DNA of 7,099 nt from Desulfobacterales bacterium (GTDB taxonomy: Bacteria; Desulfobacterota; Desulfobacteria; Desulfobacterales; JAUWMJ01): the NCBI GenBank assembly GCA_030613225.1, contig JAUWMJ010000163.1, forward strand, positions 1 through 7,099, written 5' to 3'. The position numbers and the translations under genes are program-made. This document shows positions 1-6,273 of this stretch, in pieces; within the stretch, counting starts at the first letter, position 1, and every line of letters begins with the position of its first letter. The notes under the pieces are model-generated. The model did not search any database and had not been told where the DNA came from. It worked only from the letters and a program-made list of their open reading frames with translations.

Positions 1-135
1 TCTAAAGTGCCTAAAGTGAACTAAAGTGTCTAAAGTTAAGGAATTCTGTCTATTGTATTCTTATAAAAAAGATAGAGCGAAGCGACACCTCAACTTTAGG
101 CATTTTAGTCACTTTAGCTCACTTTAGGCACTTTT
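1..135 (+). repeat. Family A inverted-repeat element, copy A1 (left end cut by window)
   Basis: The left arm carries CTAAAGTG octamers separated by c, aa and t and ends in the innermost unit CTAAAGTT at about 31-38. The right arm (about 92-135) holds the same octamers in reverse complement. The centre has TTAAGGAATTCTGTCTATT, an A/T-rich tip near 55-75, then GAGCGAAGCGACACCTC. GCGAAGC lies at 77-83. The right arm has one more unit than the visible left arm, and one unit is the variant CTAAAATG. The element ends about 15 nt before the ftsA ribosome binding site. The window edge may remove the outer left end. It is not coding. Confidence 0.9.
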
Positions 136-149
136 AAGCTTCATATAAT

Positions 150-156
150 AAGGAGG
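150..156 (+). promoter_or_regulatory. Ribosome binding site of ftsA
   Basis: AAGGAGG is a near-perfect Shine-Dalgarno sequence 6 nt before the ATG at 163, which fixes the ftsA start. It lies just outside the right arm of repeat A1, so a hairpin formed by the repeat would leave it accessible. Confidence 0.85.
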
Positions 157-162
157 TTTAAA

Positions 163-1389
163 ATGCAGGAACAGGAAAATATCATTGTCGGACTTGACAT
201 AGGGACAACTAAAATCTGTGCCGTAGTTGGTGAAGTCTCCAAAAATGAAATAAATATTATCGGTATCGGAACACATCCTTCCATCGGGCTTAGAAAAGGC
301 GTTGTTGTAAACATTGAATCAACTGTTGAATCGATAAAAAAGGCTGTGGAAGAAGCTGAACTTATGTCCGGATGTGAGATTTCATCCGTATATGCCGGTA
401 TTGCAGGAGGTCATATAACCGGCTTTAACAGCCGTGGAATTGTGGCCATTAAAGGATCGGAAATCAAAGACAGTGATGTTGCACGGGTAATTGATGCTGC
501 ACGTGCTGTGGCCATCCCCATGGATCGCGAAGTTATACATGTCCTTCCCCAGGAATTCATGGTGGATGAAGAACCTGGTATTCAGAATCCTGTCGGTATG
601 GCAGGCGTGAGGCTTGAGGCAAAAATACATATCGTAACCGGTGCTGTGACATCCGCCCATAACATAGTCAAATGTGCAAACCGCTCCGGGCTCGATGTTT
701 ATGACATCGTCCTGGAATCGCTGGCCTCCGGGGAAGCCGTGCTGACAGAAGAAGAAAAGGAACTTGGCACAGCCCTTTTAGACCTTGGCGGCGGTACAAC
801 CGATCTGGCGATCTTTTCAGGTAAAAATATCAAACATACATTTGTACTTAGCCTTGGCGGGAATAATCTCACGAACGATATTGCAGTCGGCCTGCGTGCT
901 ACTCATGCTGATGCTGAAAAGATCAAACTGAAATACGGGACCTGTGTTTCCGGTAATATAAACAGCGAAGAAACAATTGAGGTTCCAGGTATGGGCGGAC
1001 GCGAGGCGAGAAAACTCCCGAGACAGATTCTCGGTGAAATTTTAGAACCGCGTATGGAAGAAATCTTTACCCTGGTGCAAAGGGAAATTTACAGAGCCGG
1101 AATGGAGAATATTATACCTTCAGGAATGGTTATTACCGGGGGAACAGCACTTCTTGACGGTGTAGTAGAAGTTGCCGAGACAGTATTTGATCTTCCGACA
1201 CGCCTTGGGAAGCCAAGGGGTATCAGCGGTCTCGTTGATGTTGTCAATAATCCCATGTATGCGACCGGAGTTGGCCTTGTTTTATATGGTGCGAAGACCA
1301 AAACCAAGGATAAATTCAGGATTCGCGATAAAAATATTTTTAACCGCATTATAGGACGGATGAAAAAATGGTTTAATGATGTGGTATAA
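163..1389 (+). CDS. ftsA: Cell division protein FtsA
   Basis: FtsA is an actin-fold ATPase that tethers FtsZ filaments to the inner membrane and recruits later division proteins. At 408 aa the length is normal for the family. The phosphate-1 loop is near residues 10-16 (GLDIGTTK), followed by the FtsA-specific 1C/SHS2 subdomain at roughly 85-165. The phosphate-2 motif is DLGGGTTD at 207-214, and the adenosine motif GMVITGGTALL is at 321-331. The last 17 residues (392-408, IFNRIIGRMKKWFNDVV) form a basic amphipathic helix, the expected membrane-targeting sequence. The start is supported by a strong Shine-Dalgarno. ftsZ follows on the same strand, but 241 bp away, and most of that gap is repeat A2. 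No promoter is convincing immediately upstream, so transcription probably enters from dcw genes before the window. Confidence 0.97.
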   Translation: MQEQENIIVGLDIGTTKICAVVGEVSKNEINIIGIGTHPSIGLRKGVVVNIESTVESIKKAVEEAELMSGCEISSVYAGIAGGHITGFNSRGIVAIKGSEIKDSDVARVIDAARAVAIPMDREVIHVLPQEFMVDEEPGIQNPVGMAGVRLEAKIHIVTGAVTSAHNIVKCANRSGLDVYDIVLESLASGEAVLTEEEKELGTALLDLGGGTTDLAIFSGKNIKHTFVLSLGGNNLTNDIAVGLRATHADAEKIKLKYGTCVSGNINSEETIEVPGMGGREARKLPRQILGEILEPRMEEIFTLVQREIYRAGMENIIPSGMVITGGTALLDGVVEVAETVFDLPTRLGKPRGISGLVDVVNNPMYATGVGLVLYGAKTKTKDKFRIRDKNIFNRIIGRMKKWFNDVV

Positions 1390-1390
1390 T

Positions 1391-1525
1391 AAGTGACTAA
1401 AGTGTCTAAAGTGAGCTAAAGTGACTAAAGTTAAGGAATGCTGTCTATTTTATTTTAAGAAAAGATGGAGCGTAGCGACACCTCAACTTTAGGCACTTTA
1501 GACACTTTAGCTCACTTTAGACACT
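1391..1525 (+). repeat. Family A inverted-repeat element, copy A2
   Basis: This is a complete copy beginning 2 nt after the ftsA stop codon. The left arm (1391-1432) and right arm (1483-1525) are runs of CTAAAGTG with spacers of one base (a, c or t) or two bases (ag). A perfect 23-nt inverted match pairs 1401-1423 with 1503-1525. The innermost unit on both sides is CTAAAGTT. The centre reads TTAAGGAATGCTGTCTATTT, an A/T tip containing TTTTAAGAAAA, then GGAGCGTAGCGACACCTC. GCGTAGC lies at 1470-1476. The orientation is the same as A1 and A4. Confidence 0.93.
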
Positions 1526-1594
1526 CTTGTTTGCTCAGGCAAGGCCAATTATTTCTGACCATGTACAAAGGAAGTAGTTACAATTGAATAAAAG
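1526..1594 (+). repeat. Tail module of copy A2, shared with copy A4
   Basis: The sequence following the right arm of A2 resembles that following A4 (6893-6961). Shared blocks in the same order are TTTGC-CAGGCAA, GCC, CTGACCATG, CAAAG and AATTGA-TAAAAG, with small insertions or deletions between them. The first block can fold as TTGC-NCAG-GCAA in both copies. A1 and the corresponding side of A3 lack it. It ends about 24 nt before the ftsZ ribosome binding site and is not coding. Confidence 0.75.
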
Positions 1595-1617
1595 CTTACC
1601 ATTAACACTCTTCAAAC

Positions 1618-1623
1618 AGGAGG
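1618..1623 (+). promoter_or_regulatory. Ribosome binding site of ftsZ
   Basis: AGGAGG, followed by TGGGGAA, lies 7 nt before the ATG at 1631. It fixes the ftsZ start and sits outside repeat A2 and its tail. Confidence 0.85.
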
Positions 1624-1630
1624 TGGGGAA

Positions 1631-2809
1631 ATGTTTACATATGTAGATAATGAAAAATCAGCGAAAATCAAGGTAATCGGAGTCGGCGGAGCTGGAGGTA
1701 ATGCCATTAATAACATGATTATATCCAAGCTCCAGGGTGTGAAATTTATTTCAGCCAACACAGATGCTCAGTCCCTTGAGATTTCAAATGCACCTGTTAA
1801 AATCCAGTTAGGTGAACAACTGACGGAAGGGCTTGGGGCAGGCGCCAATCCTGAAGTCGGGAGGGAAGCAGCAATAGAAAGCCGGGATGCAATCATCAAT
1901 GCTCTTGACGGCAGTCACATGGTGTTCATCACAGCAGGATTCGGCGGTGGCACCGGCACCGGAGCTGCCCCGGTAATTGCCGAAATATGTAAAGATATTG
2001 GCGCATTGACGGTTGCCGTGGTGACAAAACCGTTTTCATTTGAAGGTAAAAAGCGGGCAAAACAGGCAGAAGAAGGGATAGAGGCATTAAAGCAGGTTGT
2101 CGATACAGCCATCACAATTCCGAATGACAGGCTCAGGGGCGTGGCATCAAAAAATGCAACCATGATTGAAATGTTCAGAAAAGCGGATGAAATTTTGCTC
2201 CATTCAGTCAAGGGCATCACTGATCTTATCATGATGCCTGGCCTGGTAAATCTCGATTTTGCCGATGTTAAGACCACCATGTCCAAGGCCGGCATGGCTA
2301 TAATGGGTATCGGAATTGCAAGTGGTGATAACCGTGCAACAATGGCAGCCGAACGAGCTATTTCTCATCCTCTTCTTGAAGACATCTCTATTTCCGGCGC
2401 CAAAGGTGTTTTGATGAATATAACAAGCACCAGTGATTTGACAATGGAAGAAATGACTGAAGCATCTGATCGGATATATAATGAAGTAGGAGAAGATGCC
2501 GATATTATCTGGGGTGCAGTTGTCGAAGACAGCCTTGGCGATGAAATGAGAGTAACCGTAATTGCCACAGGAATCGGTGCTGAGCCCGAGCTGCCTCAGA
2601 ACCACATTGAACTTGCACGCAAAGGTAAGGTTCGGGATATTACTCCGGCTGATTTAAAAAATGCACAGAACTTAGATGTTCCTACTTTTATCCGCAGGCA
2701 GGAAGCTGTCGGCGAATCCGGCGGCGCAACATACAGGGGCCACAAAGGGCTTATAATCGATAATAACGATCTTGATGTTCCAACGTTTTTAAGAAGAAAA
2801 GCGGATTAA
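1631..2809 (+). CDS. ftsZ: Cell division protein FtsZ, with two C-terminal-peptide-like motifs
   Basis: FtsZ is the tubulin-like GTPase that polymerises into the division ring. At 392 aa it is of usual length. The N-terminal nucleotide loop GVGGAGGN is at 17-24, the tubulin signature GGGTGTG at 105-111, and the catalytic T7 loop NLDFADV at 207-213, including N207, D209 and D212, the same numbers as in E. coli. The globular domain ends near G316. A short linker (about 317-347) leads to LDVPTFIRRQ at 348-357, a 23-residue spacer, and LDVPTFLRRKAD at 381-392. The last motif is the conserved peptide that binds FtsA and other partners; the first is nearly identical to it. The gene lies downstream of ftsA, with repeat A2 between them. 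No clear terminator follows. Confidence 0.98.
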   Translation: MFTYVDNEKSAKIKVIGVGGAGGNAINNMIISKLQGVKFISANTDAQSLEISNAPVKIQLGEQLTEGLGAGANPEVGREAAIESRDAIINALDGSHMVFITAGFGGGTGTGAAPVIAEICKDIGALTVAVVTKPFSFEGKKRAKQAEEGIEALKQVVDTAITIPNDRLRGVASKNATMIEMFRKADEILLHSVKGITDLIMMPGLVNLDFADVKTTMSKAGMAIMGIGIASGDNRATMAAERAISHPLLEDISISGAKGVLMNITSTSDLTMEEMTEASDRIYNEVGEDADIIWGAVVEDSLGDEMRVTVIATGIGAEPELPQNHIELARKGKVRDITPADLKNAQNLDVPTFIRRQEAVGESGGATYRGHKGLIIDNNDLDVPTFLRRKAD

Positions 2810-2831
2810 GCGTTCTGTTTCATTATTTTTA

Positions 2832-2840
2832 TGATATAAT
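2832..2840 (+). promoter_or_regulatory. Putative extended -10 promoter for the radical SAM gene
   Basis: TGATATAAT is an exact match to the extended -10 consensus TGnTATAAT. The -35 position (around 2813-2818, TTCTGT) is poor, as is common for extended -10 promoters. It lies 23 nt after the ftsZ stop. Transcription would start near 2847, and the leader would contain the whole of repeat A3. This is consensus matching only; no start site is known. Confidence 0.45.
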
Positions 2841-2880
2841 TTCTGTCAGGTTGTTTACTCTGGATGGGTTGAAGACTTAA

Positions 2881-3031
2881 AAGTGACTAAAGTGAACTAA
2901 AGTGAACTAAAATGCCTAAAGTTGAGGTATCGCTCCGCTCTGTCTATTTATTCGCTAAAAACGAATCTTAAAATCGACAAAATTCCTTAACTTTAGCTCA
3001 CTTTAGTCACTTTAGTTCACTTTAGTCACTT
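2881..3031 (-). repeat. Family A inverted-repeat element, copy A3, inverted orientation
   Basis: This complete copy is oriented opposite to A1, A2 and A4: the GAGGTATCGCTCCGCTC side comes first and the AATTCCTTAA side last on the + strand. The outer arms match perfectly as an inverted repeat of 25 nt (2881-2905 with 3007-3031). The innermost units are CTAAAGTT on both sides. GCGGAGC is on the - strand at 2932-2938. The tip has its own hairpin, ATTCG-CTAAAAA-CGAAT. The element ends 5 nt before the ATG of the radical SAM gene. Confidence 0.92.
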
Positions 3032-3036
3032 AAACA

Positions 3037-4839
3037 ATGGCAAAAAGATCACATAAAAGATTTGTTGATACCGAGATCGGTACAATACACAAAGACACCG
3101 GCGGACGTATCAAGGTAGCGCTGGCCTATCCTAACAGATATCATGTCGGTATGTCGAATCTTGGTTTTCAATCAACATATCGACTGTTCAACGAAATTGA
3201 GCATGTTGCTTGCGAAAGATTTTTCCTGCCTGAAAACGGCAGCCAGGCAACCGGCAGGATAACAACCATAGAATCCGGCACACCGGTTTCCGAATTTGAT
3301 ATAATAGCTTTTTCCGTTTCATTTGAAAACGATTACCCAAATATTTTGACCCTCCTTGAAAAGGCAGGTCTCCCGCTGCAAGCGAATGACAGAGGAACCC
3401 CCCACCCTCTCGTTATTGCAGGGGGAGTCGCCTGCTTTTTAAACCCCGAACCAATTTCACCATACATTGATCTTTTTCTAATCGGCGAAGCTGAAGAGAT
3501 GCTCTTTCGCTTTTTTGAGTTCTTTGAACCAGGCACAGACAAAAAATCATGTCTTCAAACCATTGCCCAAAATGTGCAGGGCGCATATGTGCCTGCATTT
3601 TACAATCCTTCTTATAATAATGATGGTACAATCGCCTCTTATAAACCTGTCTGCGATGTTCCTGAAAAAATCATACGGCCTTTTGTAGAAAATCTTTCCC
3701 TTGAGTCGACTGTAAGCGCAATAATAACACCGAACACAACGTTTGACCGTACTTTTTTAATCGAAGTCAGCAGGGGATGCCCCCATGGATGTCGCTTTTG
3801 CAGCGCAGGGTTTATATACAGACCTCCAAGATTCAGACCCATCGAGCTCCTTAAAGAAAATATGAATCGGGGAATGGAAATTACACATAAAATCGGTCTT
3901 GTCGGAGCTGCCGTATCAGATCTTCCAGGGATTGGAAGACTTTGCGAACAGGCTCTGAAAAAGGATATAAGAATATCATTCAGCTCATTTCGAGCCGATG
4001 CACTGACCCCTGAACTTCTTTCGGTTCTCAGCAAAAGTAAAATAAAAACCGCCACCATTGCCCCGGATGCAGGCTCTGAGCGTTTACGCAGGGTTATCAA
4101 CAAGGGAATCACAGAAGAAGATGTTCTTGCGGCTGTAGAAACCCTTGTTGAAAACGGCATTCCAAATTTAAAGCTTTATTTCATGATAGGACTCCCGACT
4201 GAAACCATGGATGATGTTGACGAGATTACAGTGCTATGCAAAAAGATAAAACACACCTTTCTGAAGTCGAGCCGGTTAAAAAAGCGTATAGGGAAAATAA
4301 CGGTAAGCCTTAACTCTTTTGTTCCAAAGCCCTTTACCCCGTTTCAGTGGTGCGCCATGGATGATGTAAGCACATTGAAAATAAAGATAAAAAAGATAAA
4401 GGCAGATTTAAAAAAAGTAGCAAATGTTCGTATAAATGCAGATATCCCCCGCTGGGCCTACATCCAGGCGCTGCTTTCCCGCGGTGACCGGAAAGTCGCC
4501 AATATTTTATCTTTTGCCCATAAAACCGGAGGTAACTGGGCTCAAACACTCAAGGAATCACCCCTGAACCCGGATTTTTACGTTCTAAGAGAACGCTCTT
4601 TAGACGAGCTTTTCCCGTGGGACTTTATTGACCATGGAATCAAAAAGTCTTTTCTTAAAAAAGAGTATAAAAAAGGTATCCAGGCCAAAACATCACCACC
4701 CTGCCCCATGGAATCATGCAACATATGCGGAGCCTGCACCGGAGAAACGAAAAAACTGACAGGTATCACCAAGGGGAGCTTTGGTAAAACCGCCGAAGAA
4801 ATTAAAACTTTCCTTGACAATGAAAGAAATGACAGGTGA
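3037..4839 (+). CDS. Radical SAM protein, TIGR03960-like (B12-binding-type N-terminal domain)
   Basis: This 600-aa protein has an N-terminal B12-binding-like region (about 25-170, with YHVGMSN at 35-41) and a radical SAM domain. The cluster motif CPHGCRFC (CX3CX2C) has C248, C252 and C255 as ligands for the 4Fe-4S cluster that cleaves S-adenosylmethionine. GLPTET begins at 385, and FVPKPFTPFQW at 428-438 is typical of the TIGR03960 group. The C-terminus has a further cluster, CX4CX2CX2C (C556, C561, C564, C567), probably a second Fe-S or metal site. I see no DXHXXG cobalamin motif, so actual B12 binding is doubtful. The reaction is unknown. The start at 3037 is the first possible one, because an in-frame stop lies at 3031-3033. 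No Shine-Dalgarno precedes it; repeat A3 occupies that place. A DUF2344 partner often accompanies the family but is not visible here. Confidence 0.88.
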   Translation: MAKRSHKRFVDTEIGTIHKDTGGRIKVALAYPNRYHVGMSNLGFQSTYRLFNEIEHVACERFFLPENGSQATGRITTIESGTPVSEFDIIAFSVSFENDYPNILTLLEKAGLPLQANDRGTPHPLVIAGGVACFLNPEPISPYIDLFLIGEAEEMLFRFFEFFEPGTDKKSCLQTIAQNVQGAYVPAFYNPSYNNDGTIASYKPVCDVPEKIIRPFVENLSLESTVSAIITPNTTFDRTFLIEVSRGCPHGCRFCSAGFIYRPPRFRPIELLKENMNRGMEITHKIGLVGAAVSDLPGIGRLCEQALKKDIRISFSSFRADALTPELLSVLSKSKIKTATIAPDAGSERLRRVINKGITEEDVLAAVETLVENGIPNLKLYFMIGLPTETMDDVDEITVLCKKIKHTFLKSSRLKKRIGKITVSLNSFVPKPFTPFQWCAMDDVSTLKIKIKKIKADLKKVANVRINADIPRWAYIQALLSRGDRKVANILSFAHKTGGNWAQTLKESPLNPDFYVLRERSLDELFPWDFIDHGIKKSFLKKEYKKGIQAKTSPPCPMESCNICGACTGETKKLTGITKGSFGKTAEEIKTFLDNERNDR

Positions 4840-4851
4840 GCACCATTTCAT

Positions 4852-4890
4852 AATCCCCCCTGCCCCACTTTTTGCAAAGGAGGTTTTTTT
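4852..4890 (+). terminator. Weak terminator-like hairpin after the radical SAM gene
   Basis: AATCCCC (4852-4858) can pair with GGAGGTT (4879-4885), with one mismatch and one G-T pair, and a run of seven T follows (4884-4890). It is correctly placed 13 nt after the stop codon. The stem is imperfect and the loop is about 20 nt, so this is only a candidate. Confidence 0.35.
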
Positions 4891-4963
4891 AAAACACTTT
4901 TAGCATCTTATAATCTTCCGATGTAACCATTTCAACCTTTCAGCTAAACATTCCCTTCAAAGC

Positions 4964-5094
4964 TGATAAATTTGTAAAAAGTCATTTTTCACCACGGAGC
5001 TCGCAGAGAACACAGAGAATATCCATTTTTATTAGTTAGTTATCTCTATGAGCTCCGTGCGCTCTGTGGTAAATTCGATTTTTTACAAAATCAC
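4964..5094 (+). repeat. Family B palindromic repeat, copy B1
   Basis: The left arm begins TTTGTAAAAAGTC and TTTTTCACCACGG, followed by 9-nt units of the form CACGGAGCT, CGCAGAGAA, CACAGAGAA. The right arm (5042-5090) holds the complementary units (CTCTATGAG, CTCCGTGCG, CTCTGTGGT) and ends in GATTTTTTACAAAATC, pairing with the left end. The centre is A/T-rich (about 5021-5041). It is similar over its whole length to 6131-6252, in the same orientation, but has one more 9-nt unit in the right arm. Confidence 0.85.
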
Positions 5095-5137
5095 CAAAAT
5101 TGAACTTAAAAATACTCCTTTTTAAAAAAAAATCTAA

Positions 5138-5503
5138 AGATTTTCTAAAAATAGTCGAAAGTTAAAGATAGAAAATCAGGCTCTCGAACTTTCCAGCGCA
5201 ATACTTGAAGATCTGCCCTTTCCGGTAATCGGTATCAGTGCAGAAGGAATGATAGCTTTGACCAATAAAGAGACTATGGCCTTATCATTCAACGGCGGCA
5301 GCATTGAAGTAGGCAGGAGCCTTGCGGATTATTTTTCAAAAGAGATAAAAGAAAAAGTGGTCGAAGTACTCACGTCCGATGTATCCTGTTCAATTAGAGG
5401 ATACCGGTTATCCGAAGCGACTTATGATATTGATTTAATCCCCCTTTCCGGAGGATTTCGCGGCAAGGGATTGATTCTGCCATTTTTTCCGTGTGGCAAT
5501 TAA
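5138..5503 (+). pseudogene. 5'-truncated PAS-domain remnant of a signalling protein
   Basis: The open frame reads from just after a stop at 5135-5137. It starts with a coiled-coil-like stretch (KLKIENQALELSSA) and then a PAS-like segment, ILEDLPFPVIGISAEGMIA, followed by TNKET. This is the usual join between a helical linker and a PAS sensor domain in histidine kinases and related regulators. No ATG, GTG or TTG precedes the PAS region in frame; the first ATG (5249) would begin inside the fold. A preceding piece in another frame (about 5100-5159, SKDFLKIVE) fits as upstream linker, suggesting a one-base frameshift near 5157. No kinase or output domain follows before the stop at 5501-5503. I read it as the remnant of a larger gene; the original output domain cannot be told. 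Confidence 0.6.
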
Positions 5504-5535
5504 TTATAACAGATAATGTTAGCAGAAGTGAAAAA

Positions 5536-5907
5536 ATGAAAAAATTTAAAATCGTCTCCCCTATTTCAACTAAAAATTCGGACAGCATTGAACTGATTAC
5601 AATGTCACTTCAAAACTCCGGGCATGATGTTTACTTTTTTCTGAATACAAAAGAATTAATGCATATGGATAAAGACGATATCGACTTCATTATACTTGAA
5701 CCGAGTGCACACTCCTGGGGGTGGCTTGATATACTCATAAAAGCAAATCAAGCCCTTCCTGGAATACCGGTGGTTCTGTTTTCACTTGAAATAACGGCAG
5801 AAAACGGCTTCTTCCGCTTATCCGAAGATACTACTGTATTCCTTGCCGATGATGCTAAAATGTTAATGGAAAATTTAGACCATATGATAAAAATTCAGCA
5901 AACATAA
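5536..5907 (+). CDS. Small receiver-like (CheY-fold) protein lacking the phosphorylation site
   Basis: The 123-aa product has the strand-helix pattern of a response-regulator receiver domain: KIVSPIS as strand 1, DFIILEP as strand 3, PVVLFSLE as strand 4 and TTVFLADD as strand 5. The conserved residues are mostly replaced. The acidic pair after strand 1 is S8-P9, the phosphoacceptor position holds E55 instead of Asp, and the strand-5 lysine is missing (L103-A-D-D). S83 keeps the Thr/Ser position. The ATG at 5536 begins the first strand. An upstream in-frame GTG at 5491 would overlap the PAS remnant by 13 nt and add residues unlike a receiver. No strong Shine-Dalgarno is present for either start. 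It may be a phosphorylation-independent receiver or a decaying gene; the assignment to the fold is by pattern only. Confidence 0.55.
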   Translation: MKKFKIVSPISTKNSDSIELITMSLQNSGHDVYFFLNTKELMHMDKDDIDFIILEPSAHSWGWLDILIKANQALPGIPVVLFSLEITAENGFFRLSEDTTVFLADDAKMLMENLDHMIKIQQT

Positions 5908-6130
5908 AAGCCGGTTTCAAAACGTTTCAGTTTTCAAAGGTCTCGCTCCATTGGCAAAGTGCTGCTAAACTATTGCTGATTATCAAATAAATTTTGTTCA
6001 CACCTTAAACCGTACCTGTTTATTTACTCTTCCTCACTTTTTTTCGCTAAAAAAAACCTTGAATCATTATTATAATTGTGGTACGCACGCCTATATTTTG
6101 TTCATCGTACCTTCCCAGTAATTAAACCTT

Positions 6131-6252
6131 GATGAACTTGTAAAAAGATATTTTTCACCACAAAGCTCGCAGATAACACAGTAAATATCTTGTTTTATTA
6201 ATTGGTTACCTCCGTGGGCTCTGTGGTAAATTTGACTTTTTACGAATTCATC
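6131..6252 (+). repeat. Family B palindromic repeat, copy B2
   Basis: The left arm runs GATGAACTTGTAAAAAGA, TTTTTCACCACAAAG, CTCGCAGAT and AACACAGT. The right arm (about 6205-6252) has CCTCCGTGGG, CTCTGTGGTAAATTTGAC and TTTTTACGAATTCATC, which pairs with the left end. It is the same family and orientation as B1 (4964-5094), with one 9-nt unit fewer in the right arm. It ends 21 nt before the cytochrome start, so any transcript from further upstream would carry it in its leader. Confidence 0.85.
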
Positions 6253-6260
6253 AATCTTGA

Positions 6261-6267
6261 AAGGAAG
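6261..6267 (+). promoter_or_regulatory. Ribosome binding site of the cytochrome gene
   Basis: AAGGAAG precedes the ATG at 6274 by 6 nt. It decides between this start and an in-frame upstream start at 6202, which lies inside repeat B2 and would add 24 residues translated from the repeat. Confidence 0.75.
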
Positions 6268-6273
6268 CTATAT

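Larger units (their letters stand above)
4840..5137. other. Gene-free stretch after the radical SAM gene
   Basis: It contains the weak terminator, repeat B1, and A/T-rich sequence with a small palindrome (AAAATCT-AA-AGATTTT at 5129-5144). I see no reading frame with a plausible start and no RNA gene. A TATAAT at 4909-4914 has no credible -35. The part after 5095 may belong to the damaged 5' end of the PAS remnant in another frame. Confidence 0.6.
5908..6273. other. Gene-free stretch before the cytochrome gene
   Basis: It contains an A/T hairpin (TTTCAAAAC with GTTTTCAAA, 5915-5938, one mismatch, no T-run), a TATAAT at 6071-6076 without a good -35, a 6-bp inverted pair GGTACG/CGTACC (6080-6085 and 6106-6111), and repeat B2. 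The TATAAT could be a promoter for the cytochrome gene, but support is weak. No reading frame or RNA gene is visible. Confidence 0.6.

Noticed and set aside
144..149. TATAAT just before ftsA as a -10 box
   Set aside because: A start from it would fall at about 156, after or within the Shine-Dalgarno, and there is no -35; the A/T match is probably chance.
382..660. Antisense open frames inside ftsA, ftsZ, the radical SAM and cytochrome genes
   Set aside because: They are shadows of strongly supported genes and show no family features or ribosome binding sites.
1391..1525. A2 as a simple rho-independent terminator
   Set aside because: The stem is A/T-rich, over 40 nt per arm, and no T-run follows; the same element occurs in both orientations before genes.
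4878..4884. AAAGGAGG as a ribosome binding site
   Set aside because: No start codon with an open frame follows at a usable distance; it is better explained as part of the terminator-like hairpin.
5249..5503. An intact 84-aa gene starting at ATG 5249
   Set aside because: The start would fall within the PAS fold, while PAS-like and linker sequence continues upstream in the same frame; a remnant fits better.
6080..6111. GGTACG/CGTACC inverted pair as an operator
   Set aside because: Only 6 bp with a 20-nt loop; expected by chance and not linked to a recognised regulator.
6202..6273. Longer cytochrome start at 6202
   Set aside because: The added 24 residues are translated from repeat B2, and a good ribosome binding site with a signal-like N-terminus supports 6274.
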